This document shows positions 52,601-60,000 of a DNA stretch of 64,000 nucleotides, piece after piece (the stretch's first letter is position 1; each line of letters starts with the position of its first letter). Source of the DNA: Saccharina japonica (lineage: Eukaryota > Sar > Phaeophyceae > Laminariales > Laminariaceae); the NCBI GenBank assembly GCA_008828725.1, contig MEHQ01004280.1:499383-563382 (forward strand). The letters are read 5' to 3'. The notes under the pieces were generated by a model. It saw only the letters and a list, made by a program, of their open reading frames with translations. It had not been told where the DNA came from and searched no databases. Position numbers and translations under genes: made by a program.

Positions 52601-55600
52601 GATGGTATCTGGCCCGGAAGGGCATCATTGTCATTCCATTATTATAATTGCCCCGAATACGAATGCCATCTAAGAAATACGAAAACGGACCTATTACGAC
52701 GTACCTATATTGAGGTAACTACTGGCCTTCCAAGCCCATACTATTACTGTAGTTGATGTGGTTGTTAGTAGTAGCAGCAGCAGCAGCAGTAGTAGTAGCG
52801 GTAGCGCAGGAGTGGCAGTATTGTTACCTTTAATCGAGCCCACGTGGTTCCAGAGGCTGTGTGCTTCAGCACTTGTTGTCACTAGAAGCTTGTCTCTTGC
52901 CCGGCTGCATGTTTTCATAGACACGATGACGCCCAGAAGAGAGGCACTTGCGTTCACTTTTCCACAAACAAGTTACTTTTTAGGAAAATCGCTTTCCCTA
53001 AAAAACAACTGTTTTCACTGCCCCACGATAAATTGCTGTGGGTTATGTTATCTTACAACGAAATAGTGTGTTCATCTTATCTCACATCACATCACCACTG
53101 TGTGGTGATGTATTTGTTTTTTACTATTAATAGGTGGATTGGGCTTTCGACGGCGGGGCGGGCAGCGAGGTCTTGGTCAGAGCCTTCAACGCCGACCTCT
53201 CCAGAAGAGACTTGCGGGTGAGTCACGAGTCGCACCACGCCTGTCCAGCACCGCCAGCGTCCTTTTCCAAGCAGTCGCCTTATTTTGTATACCGCCGTTA
53301 ACTTACTTTTTTTAGCCGTGACACCTCTCTCACCCCGCGTCATCTCTGAGCTGGCAGTGCTCTTTTGCTTGCAGGACTGTACCCACATTTCGGGGACAAG
53401 GTACTCAGGATTAGTTATGATATATGTTTCTTCACAGCGCAGTCGTCAAGGATTCGCACTTCGGACTAGATAATCGATTCCCACTACATACATGATCTAG
53501 ATTTTTCAAGGCAGTTCTATTCCCGATATCGATATTGTATGTATGCTTATGCTTTAGCTCATGTTGCCGGGCGGCACCCGTATAACCGCATGATCTAGCG
53601 CATGTCTTCTGGGTTGGATATGTTCCATGCTGATCCTGTACAACCTCTCGCAACGGCAGGTGAAGAACGAGAGGGTCTACTGTAGGTCGTGACCTGTATG
53701 ATCTATCTGATCTATCTGTAGATGGTTTTTCGTTCGAGGCGTGACAAGGTTAAAGTTCTTTCCGTCCACCTCTCTCGCATCGTCGTCATGCGTTTGTGCA
53801 TTGCATTTGTACGGCCGTCACATCTGTCTCCCACCCTTTCCAGGTTACGCTTAGCGTTCCTTTTTGAAGCGTGTCCTCTCTCGTACCCGCAACCCACCAC
53901 AGGCAGCGCGCGCCCTCTACCTACCCTATCCTGGGGGTCCATGGTAATCAGAACCCGTCACCATGTACCGAAATATAAGCACCTTTTATTATATATTAAT
54001 GTATAAAAGTTGCTTATATTTCGGGACAGAGTGGTATAGCACAGTGTTTTTACTACTGTAAGCTTATTTGGTCTTGATTACTGTGTTCCCCCTTGCATAC
54101 GCCCTTGCATACGGTGGGTGCCCCGATTTAAGAGCGGTGTGTGACAATTTCAAGCCAAACAAGCGCTCTTAATTACACATCGCTCTTATCAATATATGTG
54201 GTGGGCAATATATAGCTTTTAGTATAGGCGGGACATGCCGATTTGACCGTTCTTAACCCATTCATAACTGAAAAAAAAATCCACACTAATTCCAAGTAGT
54301 TTGTCCCCAAAAACGGGGGACCAGTGCGTAAGGGGTTAAACCCCGAATGCTATTATCTTGGGCGCCCTTAAATCGGGGTACCCACTGCAGTCGTGTTAAT
54401 GTTGTCCGCTTGCATCGAATGGTTGTGGTTTGTGTTTACGGCTTGGCCCCTCTCAGCGGCCACCGCCCCGCCCCTATAACCTAACCCCAACTAGAGGCCG
54501 GCTTGGTTGGTGTGTTGTTTTGGGAAGGCTTTAGGTTGCGGTGCTTGGGAAGACTCTACTGTAAATTGATTACTTCAAATTTATTACCTTCAAATTTATT
54601 ACCAAGGCGTCACCTCCCTCTTCCGCCCTACTGCTGGCAGTGCCTTCTGCCGTTCACCTGGCTGAACGACGAGGTGGTGAACATGTACATGCAGCTTCTC
54701 GCCGTCAGAGACAAGGAGGTAAGTCGCCGACGCATTAAAAAACATTAAATTATAAATGTTATAAAGAAACATGCCTCACGGCTATTAATTATATCAGTCT
54801 TTTGGTTTGAGGGGGTAATTCATATTGCATGTATTATTTTACCCCGGGCAGGTGGCACGCCACTTTTTGAGGAAAACCCCTGTCGCAGGTCCAGTTAGAT
54901 TATTGATAACCTCTCCGACTTGCCCTGTGAGAAAAGGCCTGCTTTGCGCTTTCTACAAAATCATAGTCGGGGCGGGTCTGAATTCTGGAATATGCTGACT
55001 GCACCCCTGTTTAGGGCAACTAGACTGCTTGAATTCAGAAAAGGAGATGTGTTTTGTATGTCTTGTCATTTGGGGCCAAACGATTGTATCGCATGCGGTA
55101 TACCTGGTATGATGTAACCGAGACGAAAGCATGGTGACCTCCCAAGTTCGAGCGTCCTTTTTTTTCTGTTCCGCCCGTATTTGAACAGAGGAGATGGACA
55201 GTTGTGTTGCACTACAGTACGTAGTTTGATGATAAGGGTTAAATGGCATGCGCTACGCATACAGTATGTTAAATGGCAGATACACGCTTAGATGTTGGCC
55301 GTATTTTTGGCGAAGAACTACGAGTACCCCATATTTTTTTGTGCACATTTGTTTTTTGTGGCATGTTGTGTAAGACGTGAGTGGAGACGCTGAGGGTCGC
55401 TGATAGTGCATACTGTAGTAGAGCACGTCCCTTATTTGTGTTGGGTCCGTTTTTTTGTGTCTGGCACGTGTTCGATCAGCTTTGCAGCAAGGACCCGGCG
55501 CGGCGCGCGTCTCACTTCTTCTCGTCCTTCTTCCTCACCAAGCTCAAAGGCAGCGGCAATTACAACTACGGCGGTGTCAGACGATGGACACGAAAGTGAG

Positions 55601-58600
55601 TCAGTGCTATTACGGAGGACCACAAGCAAATAGGACCTACGATATAAACAAAAAACCTACACATTTTCCTATTTTCACTAACAATATTTTTTCCCTCGGA
55701 AATATAAATACCTGCTACGTGTATCACGCAGCGCGATAACCCCCCCTGGGGTGTGTAGTGCCGAGCGGGTTTTCCCCTATATCAGGGCGGGCAGGCAACC
55801 ATAAAGCCATGGCGGCTATGGAATGAGATGTTGTCGAGATCTGTCCGTAGACAGAGGCATCGCTCGGCGTTTGCAATCTATCATACTCGTTGCCGAACAC
55901 AGCACCTTAGAAATTCGCTCGAGGGGGTGTGTTATTTTATTATTTTATTGATTACAGTATACGGCACCGGTTCTATATACGGTATGGACCTCCCTTAAGT
56001 TCCACAGGTGTCAGATTGTGCTCCCCTCTAAACCCGTAGTTGACGCGATCGAAGAACCCCACGCAGTTTGCAGAGATGAGTGAAATTCTCGATCTCACAG
56101 CTGTCGTTTTTATTTGTTTATCTATATACCATCTCTCTATTTTGTTTGCATCGCCTACCTGCACCCTTTTGTTTTCCTGAACGACTTTGGGGTATCGTTC
56201 ATGTACGCCACCTGCGCGACTGTTGAAGCCGTGGACATGACCATTAGTCAGTACCGTCAGTACCAGGTAGAGTGTTTTCTAAGGTTGCGATTGACTTGGG
56301 CAGCGATAGTTACAACCATAGATGTCGGGAGACATGACTTTCAACCCTTGACAGACAGCAGATTTGCCTTGACATGCCGTGACTGACACCAAAGTACTAG
56401 GTTTTAGTGTGGAACACTTCGGCCCTACACCCTTAACAGCGCACGTTTTGCCTTGCTTGACATGTCTCCCGACATCTTTGGTTACAACTACGCCGGTATT
56501 GAGCGGTGGGCCCGATTTTTTGTCAGCACAAAAGATGTACTGGTATCGAATAAAATTGCGTTGCGCATCGTTGTGCTTCCGAATGGACGATACGAGGTGC
56601 AGTGAACGTGGGAGCCAGTACGAAAGGTTGTTACCCTTTTTGTTGATATTTGACTTAGGGGCGGCGATATTTTCAAACCTGTCTGCCGTTTTGTTTTGGG
56701 CGATAATGCAGTAGAATGATTGTTGATGTCGAGATCCTGTGATGTTTGAGTTTTTGATGCCGACCCACGGTGATAGTTGGTGCCGAAACAGTCCAGAACA
56801 GCGTGTGTATCCTCAAATTTTTCGAAGAAGCCAACGTAGACACTAACATCATCGACATCGATATCGACATACATCGACGTTCCGAACAAACTTGCCTGCT
56901 GACCGCAGGATCAAGGTTTTCGAGATGGACAAGATTTTTTGTCCAGTCAACGTGGCCAACACGCACTGGTGCATGGCTGTCATCTACGTCCAAAAAAAGG
57001 TATATACCGGTAAATGGCGTTGGTGCATAGCCGTCATTTGCGTCTGAAAAAAGGTATACCAGGTACCTGGTATACCGGTAAATTGTATTATTGGTGAATG
57101 GCCGCCATATACGTCCAAGAAAAGGTATACTTCGTATACCAGTCAAGGACGTTGGTGCATAGCCGTCATTTGCGTCTGAAAAAAGGTATACCAGGTACCT
57201 GGTACATGGTATATCGGTGAATAGCATTATAGGTGAGTGGCCGCCATATACGTCCGACAAAGAAATACCAGGTATACCGGTAAATGACTCGAACATTTCC
57301 CAGGCTACGTTTGATCGAGCTTGTATGAAGCCTACCGGTAAATGGTTGATACAGTCTCGAAGCCGAGTTTGATCAAGATATTGCATCGGTAAATGGCCGA
57401 AACGCTCTCCAAGCCGAGTTTGAAACTCAACTCTTCACATGAAGGTACTGGGATCAAAGGTCGCATGCGTTGTGTGTAGCGTGACTCTTAGGCGTTTGTG
57501 TCAAAAGGCAGAATCTATGTACTGTATGCGTAGTGACGAAACGGTCACGTGAAAATTATATTTCGCGTTTCTCTCCATGTTGGAGCATTGGTGTTTATAT
57601 TTCCCATACGTATACATGATGTAGGTTTACTGAAGTGGCAGCCAGTGTGTGCTCGCGCTGCGTTTGTCCGTTTTTCGACCCCATTTTATTCTAGCTTGTC
57701 TCTGCAGACTGGTGCAGGACAATGGCCCCAACCAGGAACGCCGGACAAGGTGGTTTCACAAGATGCTAAACATATATATACCTTTGGCCTAGCTTTTAGC
57801 ATTTACTTCGTTCTTGTGTTTGGTGTGTTACACTTTGCTTTTTGTTTTGCTCTACGATTGTCTTTTTATTTTTATTTTTCCCGTGTGCGCAGCGCATCAA
57901 CTACTACGACAGCATGGGAGGAAGCGGTAAGACGGTGACAAACTCCCTCCTGTTGTGGCTGGAGGACGAAGACGAGGACAAGAACAAAGACAATGCCACT
58001 TTCGACCCCGACGAGTGGACCACGGTGGGAACGAAAGTGTCCACCACTCCGCAGCAGGTGCGCCTAACCCAGCTTGCTTGCTGTTGGGTGGGATATGTTT
58101 GTGTATACGTACGTGTTTTTTGTTTTGTGGTTTTGTGTGTGGTGTGTGTGTTTTGTGTGGTTTTTGGGCGCTTTTTGGTGCCGTTTTGAATGGTTTTGTG
58201 TTTATCCCGGCGTACATCGCATGGTCTTGCCAAGCTTGTGGAGACTACTCCTGGTTTGTGTAGGTTTGTGCGCTTAATGTGTGGTTTTGTGTGTTGTAGG
58301 TTAGCTCGGCGGGAGTGGTATGCTATTGCCGAGCTTGTCAAGCTTGCTAAAGAGTTGTACAAGTTTGCGTTGCTTTGTTTCCGCCTGGCAGAATTCCGCA
58401 TGGTCTTGGCGACCTTACCAGGCTTACTGTAGGTTTGTGTTATGTGTGATTTTGTGTAGTTGTGAAGTGTTCTTTCTATCCCAGCAGTCGTTGTACGATT
58501 TGTTTTTTCGCTCAAATCCAGCCAGTAGTGCACACGGGTGCTTTTTTGTCACCCACCTATCCACCCACCATTTTTCCTACTGACGTTGTGTGTTTTCTGC

Positions 58601-59560
58601 TGGCACCTTCTTCTTATGGGTTTGGTCTGTTGCTTTTGTTACATGCGTATTTTGTGTATTCAAGAATGTGCCATTGCGATCCAGGGAAAACCATTTCCCG
58701 CTATGTTTTGCGTGGTGGGAGAACCTTATCTCCGCACAAGGGGAAAGTTCGTACCAGGTATCATGTTAGTGTGTGTATGGCAAGGCATCCACGAGGCAGT
58801 TACATAGTATACCCATTTGCTGTCTCTGGAAGTGACTACACCAGAAAACAAACCAAATAATTCGACTCTTGTCACTCGTGTGCAAGAAAACCCGGCTCTC
58901 AAGCGGTGCTTATTGGGATGCAGCACATCCTTCACGTGACTCGCCAAACGCAGCACGTCGCCACGCGCCTGGTGCCAGCAACGCCTGCGTGGTCGGTGAA
59001 AACCATGCGTGCTCCGTCCCGACATTGTAGGGATGCGAGGGTCTATGGTCACACGACTACGGCCATGCATGACATGAGCACACACACGCCCTTCCCCTCC
59101 CGTTTTTCCTTCGCCACGTTGTGAAGTATTATCGTTGTACATAATCTAACAATCAATTGTTTTCGCGCTGCTGTTGTTGTTGTTGTTTTTCGTGTATTTT
59201 TCCCCATTGAAAACCGGGAGCATAATGTCCCCCTTCCCCCCCGCATTTCCCTCCCCTTTCTTCTGCCCTGCTTTGCGAGAATGTTGTCCTTTGTACAAGG
59301 TCTAACGATTTTGCGTATTCTCGTGGCTGGTGCTGCTGCTGTTGTTTTTCCCCGCGTTGTTGTTTTTCCCGCCGTGTATTTTTGCGCGTTGTTTTGTGGT
59401 TATGCGCGGCTCGCAGCAAAACGGAAGCGATTGCGGAGCTTTCGCCATTTCGTTCGCTTCGTACTTGAGCGACGACCTCCCCTTCGACTTCAGCCAGGCG
59501 GACATCACGCAGATGCGGAGGAGGATGCTGTGGTCGCTGCTCAAGCAGCGCCTGGTGTAG
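40525..59560 (+). CDS. ULP1: Ulp1/SENP-type (C48) SUMO-specific cysteine protease gene
   Basis: Cysteine protease that processes SUMO-like precursors and removes SUMO from targets, usually nuclear. Coding exons: tentative 40525-40614, then 44090-44205, 45048-45118, 46106-46207, 47547-47753, 48993-49052, 50283-50378, 52334-52444, 53134-53217, 54641-54718, 55480-55595, 56909-56999, 57893-58057 and 59417-59560, all phase-consistent, stop TAG at 59558-59560. Counted from 40525, the WLNDE box is at 319, catalytic His at 396 (NTHW), Asp at 413 (YYDSMGG), Gln at 462 and Cys at 468 (NGSDCGAF). His-Asp spacing (17) and Gln-Cys spacing (6) equal those I recall for yeast Ulp1. The N-terminal 280 residues are low-complexity, acidic and partly coiled-coil, as is common for regulatory regions of the family. 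The true 5' end was not found. Confidence 0.95.
41806..41943. repeat. 17-bp minisatellite, ~8 units
   Basis: Unit GCTGTGTGTGCTGCTGT repeated almost perfectly. Because 17 is not a multiple of 3, both strands read as open 17-residue-period Cys/Val or His/Ser/Thr/Gln frames, which are artefacts. In the long first intron of the protease gene. Confidence 0.9.
44090..44205 (+). CDS. ULP1: Ulp1-like protease exon 2
   Basis: Acceptor ttgtcccacag, donor AAAG|gtttgt. Encodes LDNALVALDNHKTESYHYTF then EEFLDLLGQALGGVVYKK; 38 complete codons with one base on each side. It belongs to the N-terminal region, which has no recognised domain. A degraded copy of its acceptor and first 35 bases lies about 130 bp upstream (43955-43990). 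Confidence 0.8.
45048..45118 (+). CDS. ULP1: Ulp1-like protease exon 3
   Basis: Acceptor ataggtgtag; two bases complete a Gly codon, then FVQPDEDQGQPLTTEIMIQR and CDQ|gtaggg, phase 0 out. Recognised by phase continuity with both neighbours. A tandem array of units of about 185 bp begins right at its donor. Confidence 0.75.
45119..45845. repeat. ~185-bp tandem array starting at the protease exon 3 donor
   Basis: Four units (about 45119-45296, 45297-45471, 45472-45650, 45651-45845) sharing CTACAGCGAA.GAAG, CCCGGAAACGG, TTGACCC.CC and TACGGGCGAG..ATA..CCGATTTATTCCC. The array begins within a few bases of the donor. Confidence 0.7.
45932..46105. repeat. TATCGTGTTGTCGTG minisatellite at the protease exon 4 acceptor
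   Basis: Degenerate units of 9-10 bp (CGTGTTATC, CATGTTGTC) running straight into the acceptor of the exon at 46106. Confidence 0.75.
46106..46207 (+). CDS. ULP1: Ulp1-like protease exon 4
   Basis: 34 codons, phase 0 on both sides, between gtgctcaag and CAGTGAG|gtacgt. Encodes TKRTLDEIAAEDSTLDQHG then GDSLEEYRHHLSE, hydrophilic and probably helical. The preceding 170 bp is a TATCGTG/GTTGTC-type minisatellite. Confidence 0.8.
47547..47753 (+). CDS. ULP1: Ulp1-like protease exon 5
   Basis: 69 codons, phase 0, between actggacag and ATCGCG|gtgggt. Ala/Ser/Glu/Gly-rich, disordered-looking (KAASGKKDALGVSTAEASAS, ESPMESENRDPEAAGGGDGD). A GT three bases further on is an alternative donor, but it would break phase with exon 6. 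The minus-strand open frame over this exon is a shadow. Confidence 0.8.
48533..48905. repeat. ~25-bp tandem repeat GGCCAATGGAGATCGAGTCGAATT
   Basis: More than ten degenerate units with CCAATGG and ATCGAG.CGAATTGG, ending 85 bp before protease exon 6. Confidence 0.75.
48993..49052 (+). CDS. ULP1: Ulp1-like protease exon 6 (coiled-coil-like)
   Basis: 20 codons, phase 0, between ctcgagagcag and CAGGAG|gtgacc: AAELQMAQLKMGTSASAHQE. Heptad-like spacing of Leu and Met. Preceded by about 370 bp of a CCAATGGA/AATCGAG tandem repeat. Confidence 0.75.
50057..50212 (+). repeat. Dispersed repeat family F, copy 2 with partial tandem copy
   Basis: GGCGTGCTCCGTCCCGACTT, TGTAGGGGTGCGGGGGTC and ACGACTACGGCCATGCATGA, followed at 50176-50212 by a second partial unit (GGTCATACGACAACGGCCAT). 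Preceded by a run of C. Ends 70 bp upstream of protease exon 7. Confidence 0.65.
50283..50378 (+). CDS. ULP1: Ulp1-like protease exon 7
   Basis: 32 codons, phase 0, between gcatcgacag and TTGCAG|gtacgc: Ser/Thr/Ala-rich (SVTPSMTATTAEMGSSATPS). Two further copies of the 3' two-thirds of this exon plus its donor and flanking intron occur in the next intron (51636-51750 and 51845-51965). Confidence 0.8.
50431..50450. mobile_element. Family A solitary terminal repeat
   Basis: ACGGGGGACCATAGCAAACT, the left end only, just downstream of protease exon 7 inside the intron segment that was later duplicated. Confidence 0.5.
50600..50728. other. 16-bp perfect inverted repeat
   Basis: TTCAAGCGTGCACATC at 50600-50615 and its exact inverse GATGTGCACGCTTGAA at 50713-50728, enclosing an A-rich 97-bp centre. 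Possibly a very short inverted-repeat element in the protease intron after exon 7. Confidence 0.5.
51280..51427. mobile_element. Family A copy 5, left end missing, interrupted by a family B element
   Basis: Starts within the interior motif (CAAAAACCTATACATTTGCC), and the right terminal repeat TTTAGTATGGTCCCCCGT is intact. The internal sequence is split after ACTAACAGTGTTTGA by an element with different inverted ends (51323-51407), giving a relative age: A before B. Confidence 0.7.
51323..51407. mobile_element. Inverted-repeat element family B, copy 2 (nested in family A)
   Basis: TACCACTCTGACTTGAAATA ... TTTTGGGTCAGAGTGGTA, with terminal repeats of at least 12 bp (TACCACTCTGAC) and centre CATATTAACATGTAATTGA. 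Inserted in family A copy 5. Confidence 0.75.
51430..52180. repeat. GGGCTACTGTAGAGCTAC-type degenerate repeat with exon 7 copies inside
   Basis: Units of about 16-20 bp built from GCTACTGTAGAG and GAGCTGCTGT. The two duplicated copies of protease exon 7 and its donor lie within it, and the same CTGCTGTAGAGGTAC occurs immediately after the original exon. Confidence 0.75.
51463..51531. mobile_element. Family A copy 6 (partial)
   Basis: GCAAACCTATCCATTTGCCT through TTTAGTATGGCCCCCC: right-hand half of the element only, 36 bp from copy 5. This suggests that the pair arose by local duplication together with the neighbouring ctactgttgaggt repeat. Confidence 0.6.
52334..52444 (+). CDS. ULP1: Ulp1-like protease exon 8
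   Basis: 37 codons, phase 0, between gttgccgaag and GAAGAG|gtgcgg. Encodes VSDAVEERMALKAEAEKARK then FLRKGRLAPEQEEE, a charged helix directly upstream of the protease domain, as in SENP proteins. Confidence 0.85.
53134..53217 (+). CDS. ULP1: Ulp1-like protease exon 9 (start of catalytic domain)
   Basis: 28 codons, phase 0, between tactattaatag and TTGCGG|gtgagt: AFDGGAGSEVLVRAFNADLS then RRDLR. Matches the first strand of the C48 domain, typically followed by L..L....WLND. Confidence 0.9.
53475..53725 (-). repeat. Dispersed repeat family G, copy 2 (inverted)
   Basis: GCTCATGTTGCCG, CGCATGATCTAGCGCATG and GATCTATCTGATCTATCTG, the reverse complements of motifs in copies 1 and 3. In the intron after protease exon 9. 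Confidence 0.45.
53959..54036. mobile_element. Inverted-repeat element family B, copy 3
   Basis: CATGTACCGAAATATAAGCA ... GCTTATATTTCGGGACAGAG followed by TGGTA; centre TATATATTAATGTATAAAAG. It is itself inside a sequence whose flanks (TAATCAGAACCCGT and TTGATTACTGTGTTCCC) resemble those at 4579-4661, suggesting a third, older element family. Confidence 0.7.
54641..54718 (+). CDS. ULP1: Ulp1-like protease exon 10 (WLND box)
   Basis: 26 codons, phase 0, between ctgctggcag and GACAAGGAG|gtaagt: CLLPFTWLNDEVVNMYMQLL. WLNDEVVN is the conserved substrate-channel motif of Ulp1/SENP proteases. Confidence 0.95.
55480..55595 (+). CDS. ULP1: Ulp1-like protease exon 11
   Basis: Starts after gttcgatcag and ends CACGAAA|gtgagt in phase 2. 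Encodes LCSKDPARRASHFFSSFFLT, KLKGSGNYNYGGVRRWTRK, equivalent to HAFNTFFYTKL..Y..V+RWT+K in Ulp1. An inverted-repeat element (family A) lies 16 bp past the donor. Confidence 0.95.
55611..55700. mobile_element. Family A copy 8 (right end missing), 16 bp past a splice donor
   Basis: TACGGAGGACCACAAGCAAA then the interior ATAAACAAAAAACCTACACA and CTATTTTCACTAACAATAT. The right terminal repeat is absent. It sits immediately inside the intron after protease exon 11. Confidence 0.65.
56909..56999 (+). CDS. ULP1: Ulp1-like protease exon 12 (catalytic His)
   Basis: Starts after ctgaccgcag, completing a Lys codon; encodes IKVFEMDKIFCPVNVANTHW and CMAVIYVQKK|gtatat. NTHW carries the catalytic His and the conserved following Trp. 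The 3' end of the exon plus its donor is repeated four times in the following intron. Confidence 0.96.
56969..57287 (+). repeat. Tandem repeat of the His-exon 3' end and donor
   Basis: The exon end GGTGCATGGCTGTCATCTAC plus its A-run and gtatatacc is followed by four intronic copies starting about 57019, 57089, 57151 and 57228. Copies 1 and 3 are identical over about 54 bp; copies 2 and 4 resemble each other, giving a ~130-bp higher-order unit. Each copy keeps a ggtata-type GT except the last. Confidence 0.85.
57893..58057 (+). CDS. ULP1: Ulp1-like protease exon 13 (catalytic Asp and Gln)
   Basis: 55 codons, phase 0, between cccgtgtgcgcag and CCGCAGCAG|gtgcgc. RINYYDSMGGSG contains the catalytic Asp. 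The acidic insert EDEDEDKNKD lies between Asp and Gln. The final PQQ supplies the oxyanion Gln six residues before the Cys. Confidence 0.96.
58982..59079 (+). repeat. Dispersed repeat family F, copy 3
   Basis: AACCATGCGTGCTCCGTCCC, TGTAGGGATGCGAGGGTC, ACGACTACGGCCATGCATGA. In the last intron of the protease gene. It shares the flank GGTCGGTGAAAACC with copy 1 (inverted GGTTTTCACCAACC). Confidence 0.65.
59417..59560 (+). CDS. ULP1: Ulp1-like protease last exon (catalytic Cys)
   Basis: Starts after cggctcgcag; QNGSDCGAFAISFASYLSDD with the nucleophile Cys, then DFSQADITQMRRRMLWSLLK and TAG. Ending in QMRRRML.-.L helices is typical of the family C-terminus, so the gene is complete at this end. 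A candidate AATAAA is only found at 60293-60298, 730 bp on, so the polyadenylation site is not assigned. Confidence 0.97.
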   Translation, partial: QNGSDCGAFAISFASYLSDDLPFDFSQADITQMRRRMLWSLLKQRLV

Positions 59561-59963
59561 CCCATTCGTTTCTCTCTTCTTTACGTTGCCAGGTGGTTAG
59601 CTAAATAGTTTGTTCTTGTTTTTTGTGTACTGCTAATGTGCGTGCGGAGTTGTTTGTGCGTCGCTGTTTCACTCGGTAGTTTAGGGATAGTTTAGTACTA
59701 CACTCCGTTGTAGTACTTTTTCAATGTCGTGGTGCACCTGTACGAGGGTTTTTTGTGGTACGATATACCACAACTCGCCAAATTTGTACTGGTATTTTGT
59801 ACGGTACACCATCTACTCCCTGGCAGCTCCTTTATAGCTCGATGCATCATCTACCCCGTAGCCAGTATTTCGTGGTTTCGTGCATCATCTACACTCCGTA
59901 GCAAGTTTTCCATGGTACGGACACCGGGTGACAGTGTGCTGGGCGTCAGTGCGTAGAAGCACC

Positions 59964-60000
59964 GGGTTCATGTGAATACACACATGGTACACATGAACCC
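59964..60000 (+). other. Perfect hairpin GGGTTCATGTG..CACATGAACCC
   Basis: 11-bp stem with a 15-nt loop followed immediately by TTTTT, 404 bp past the protease stop codon. It could be a 3'-UTR structure or a tiny inverted-repeat footprint; no further support. Confidence 0.45.
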
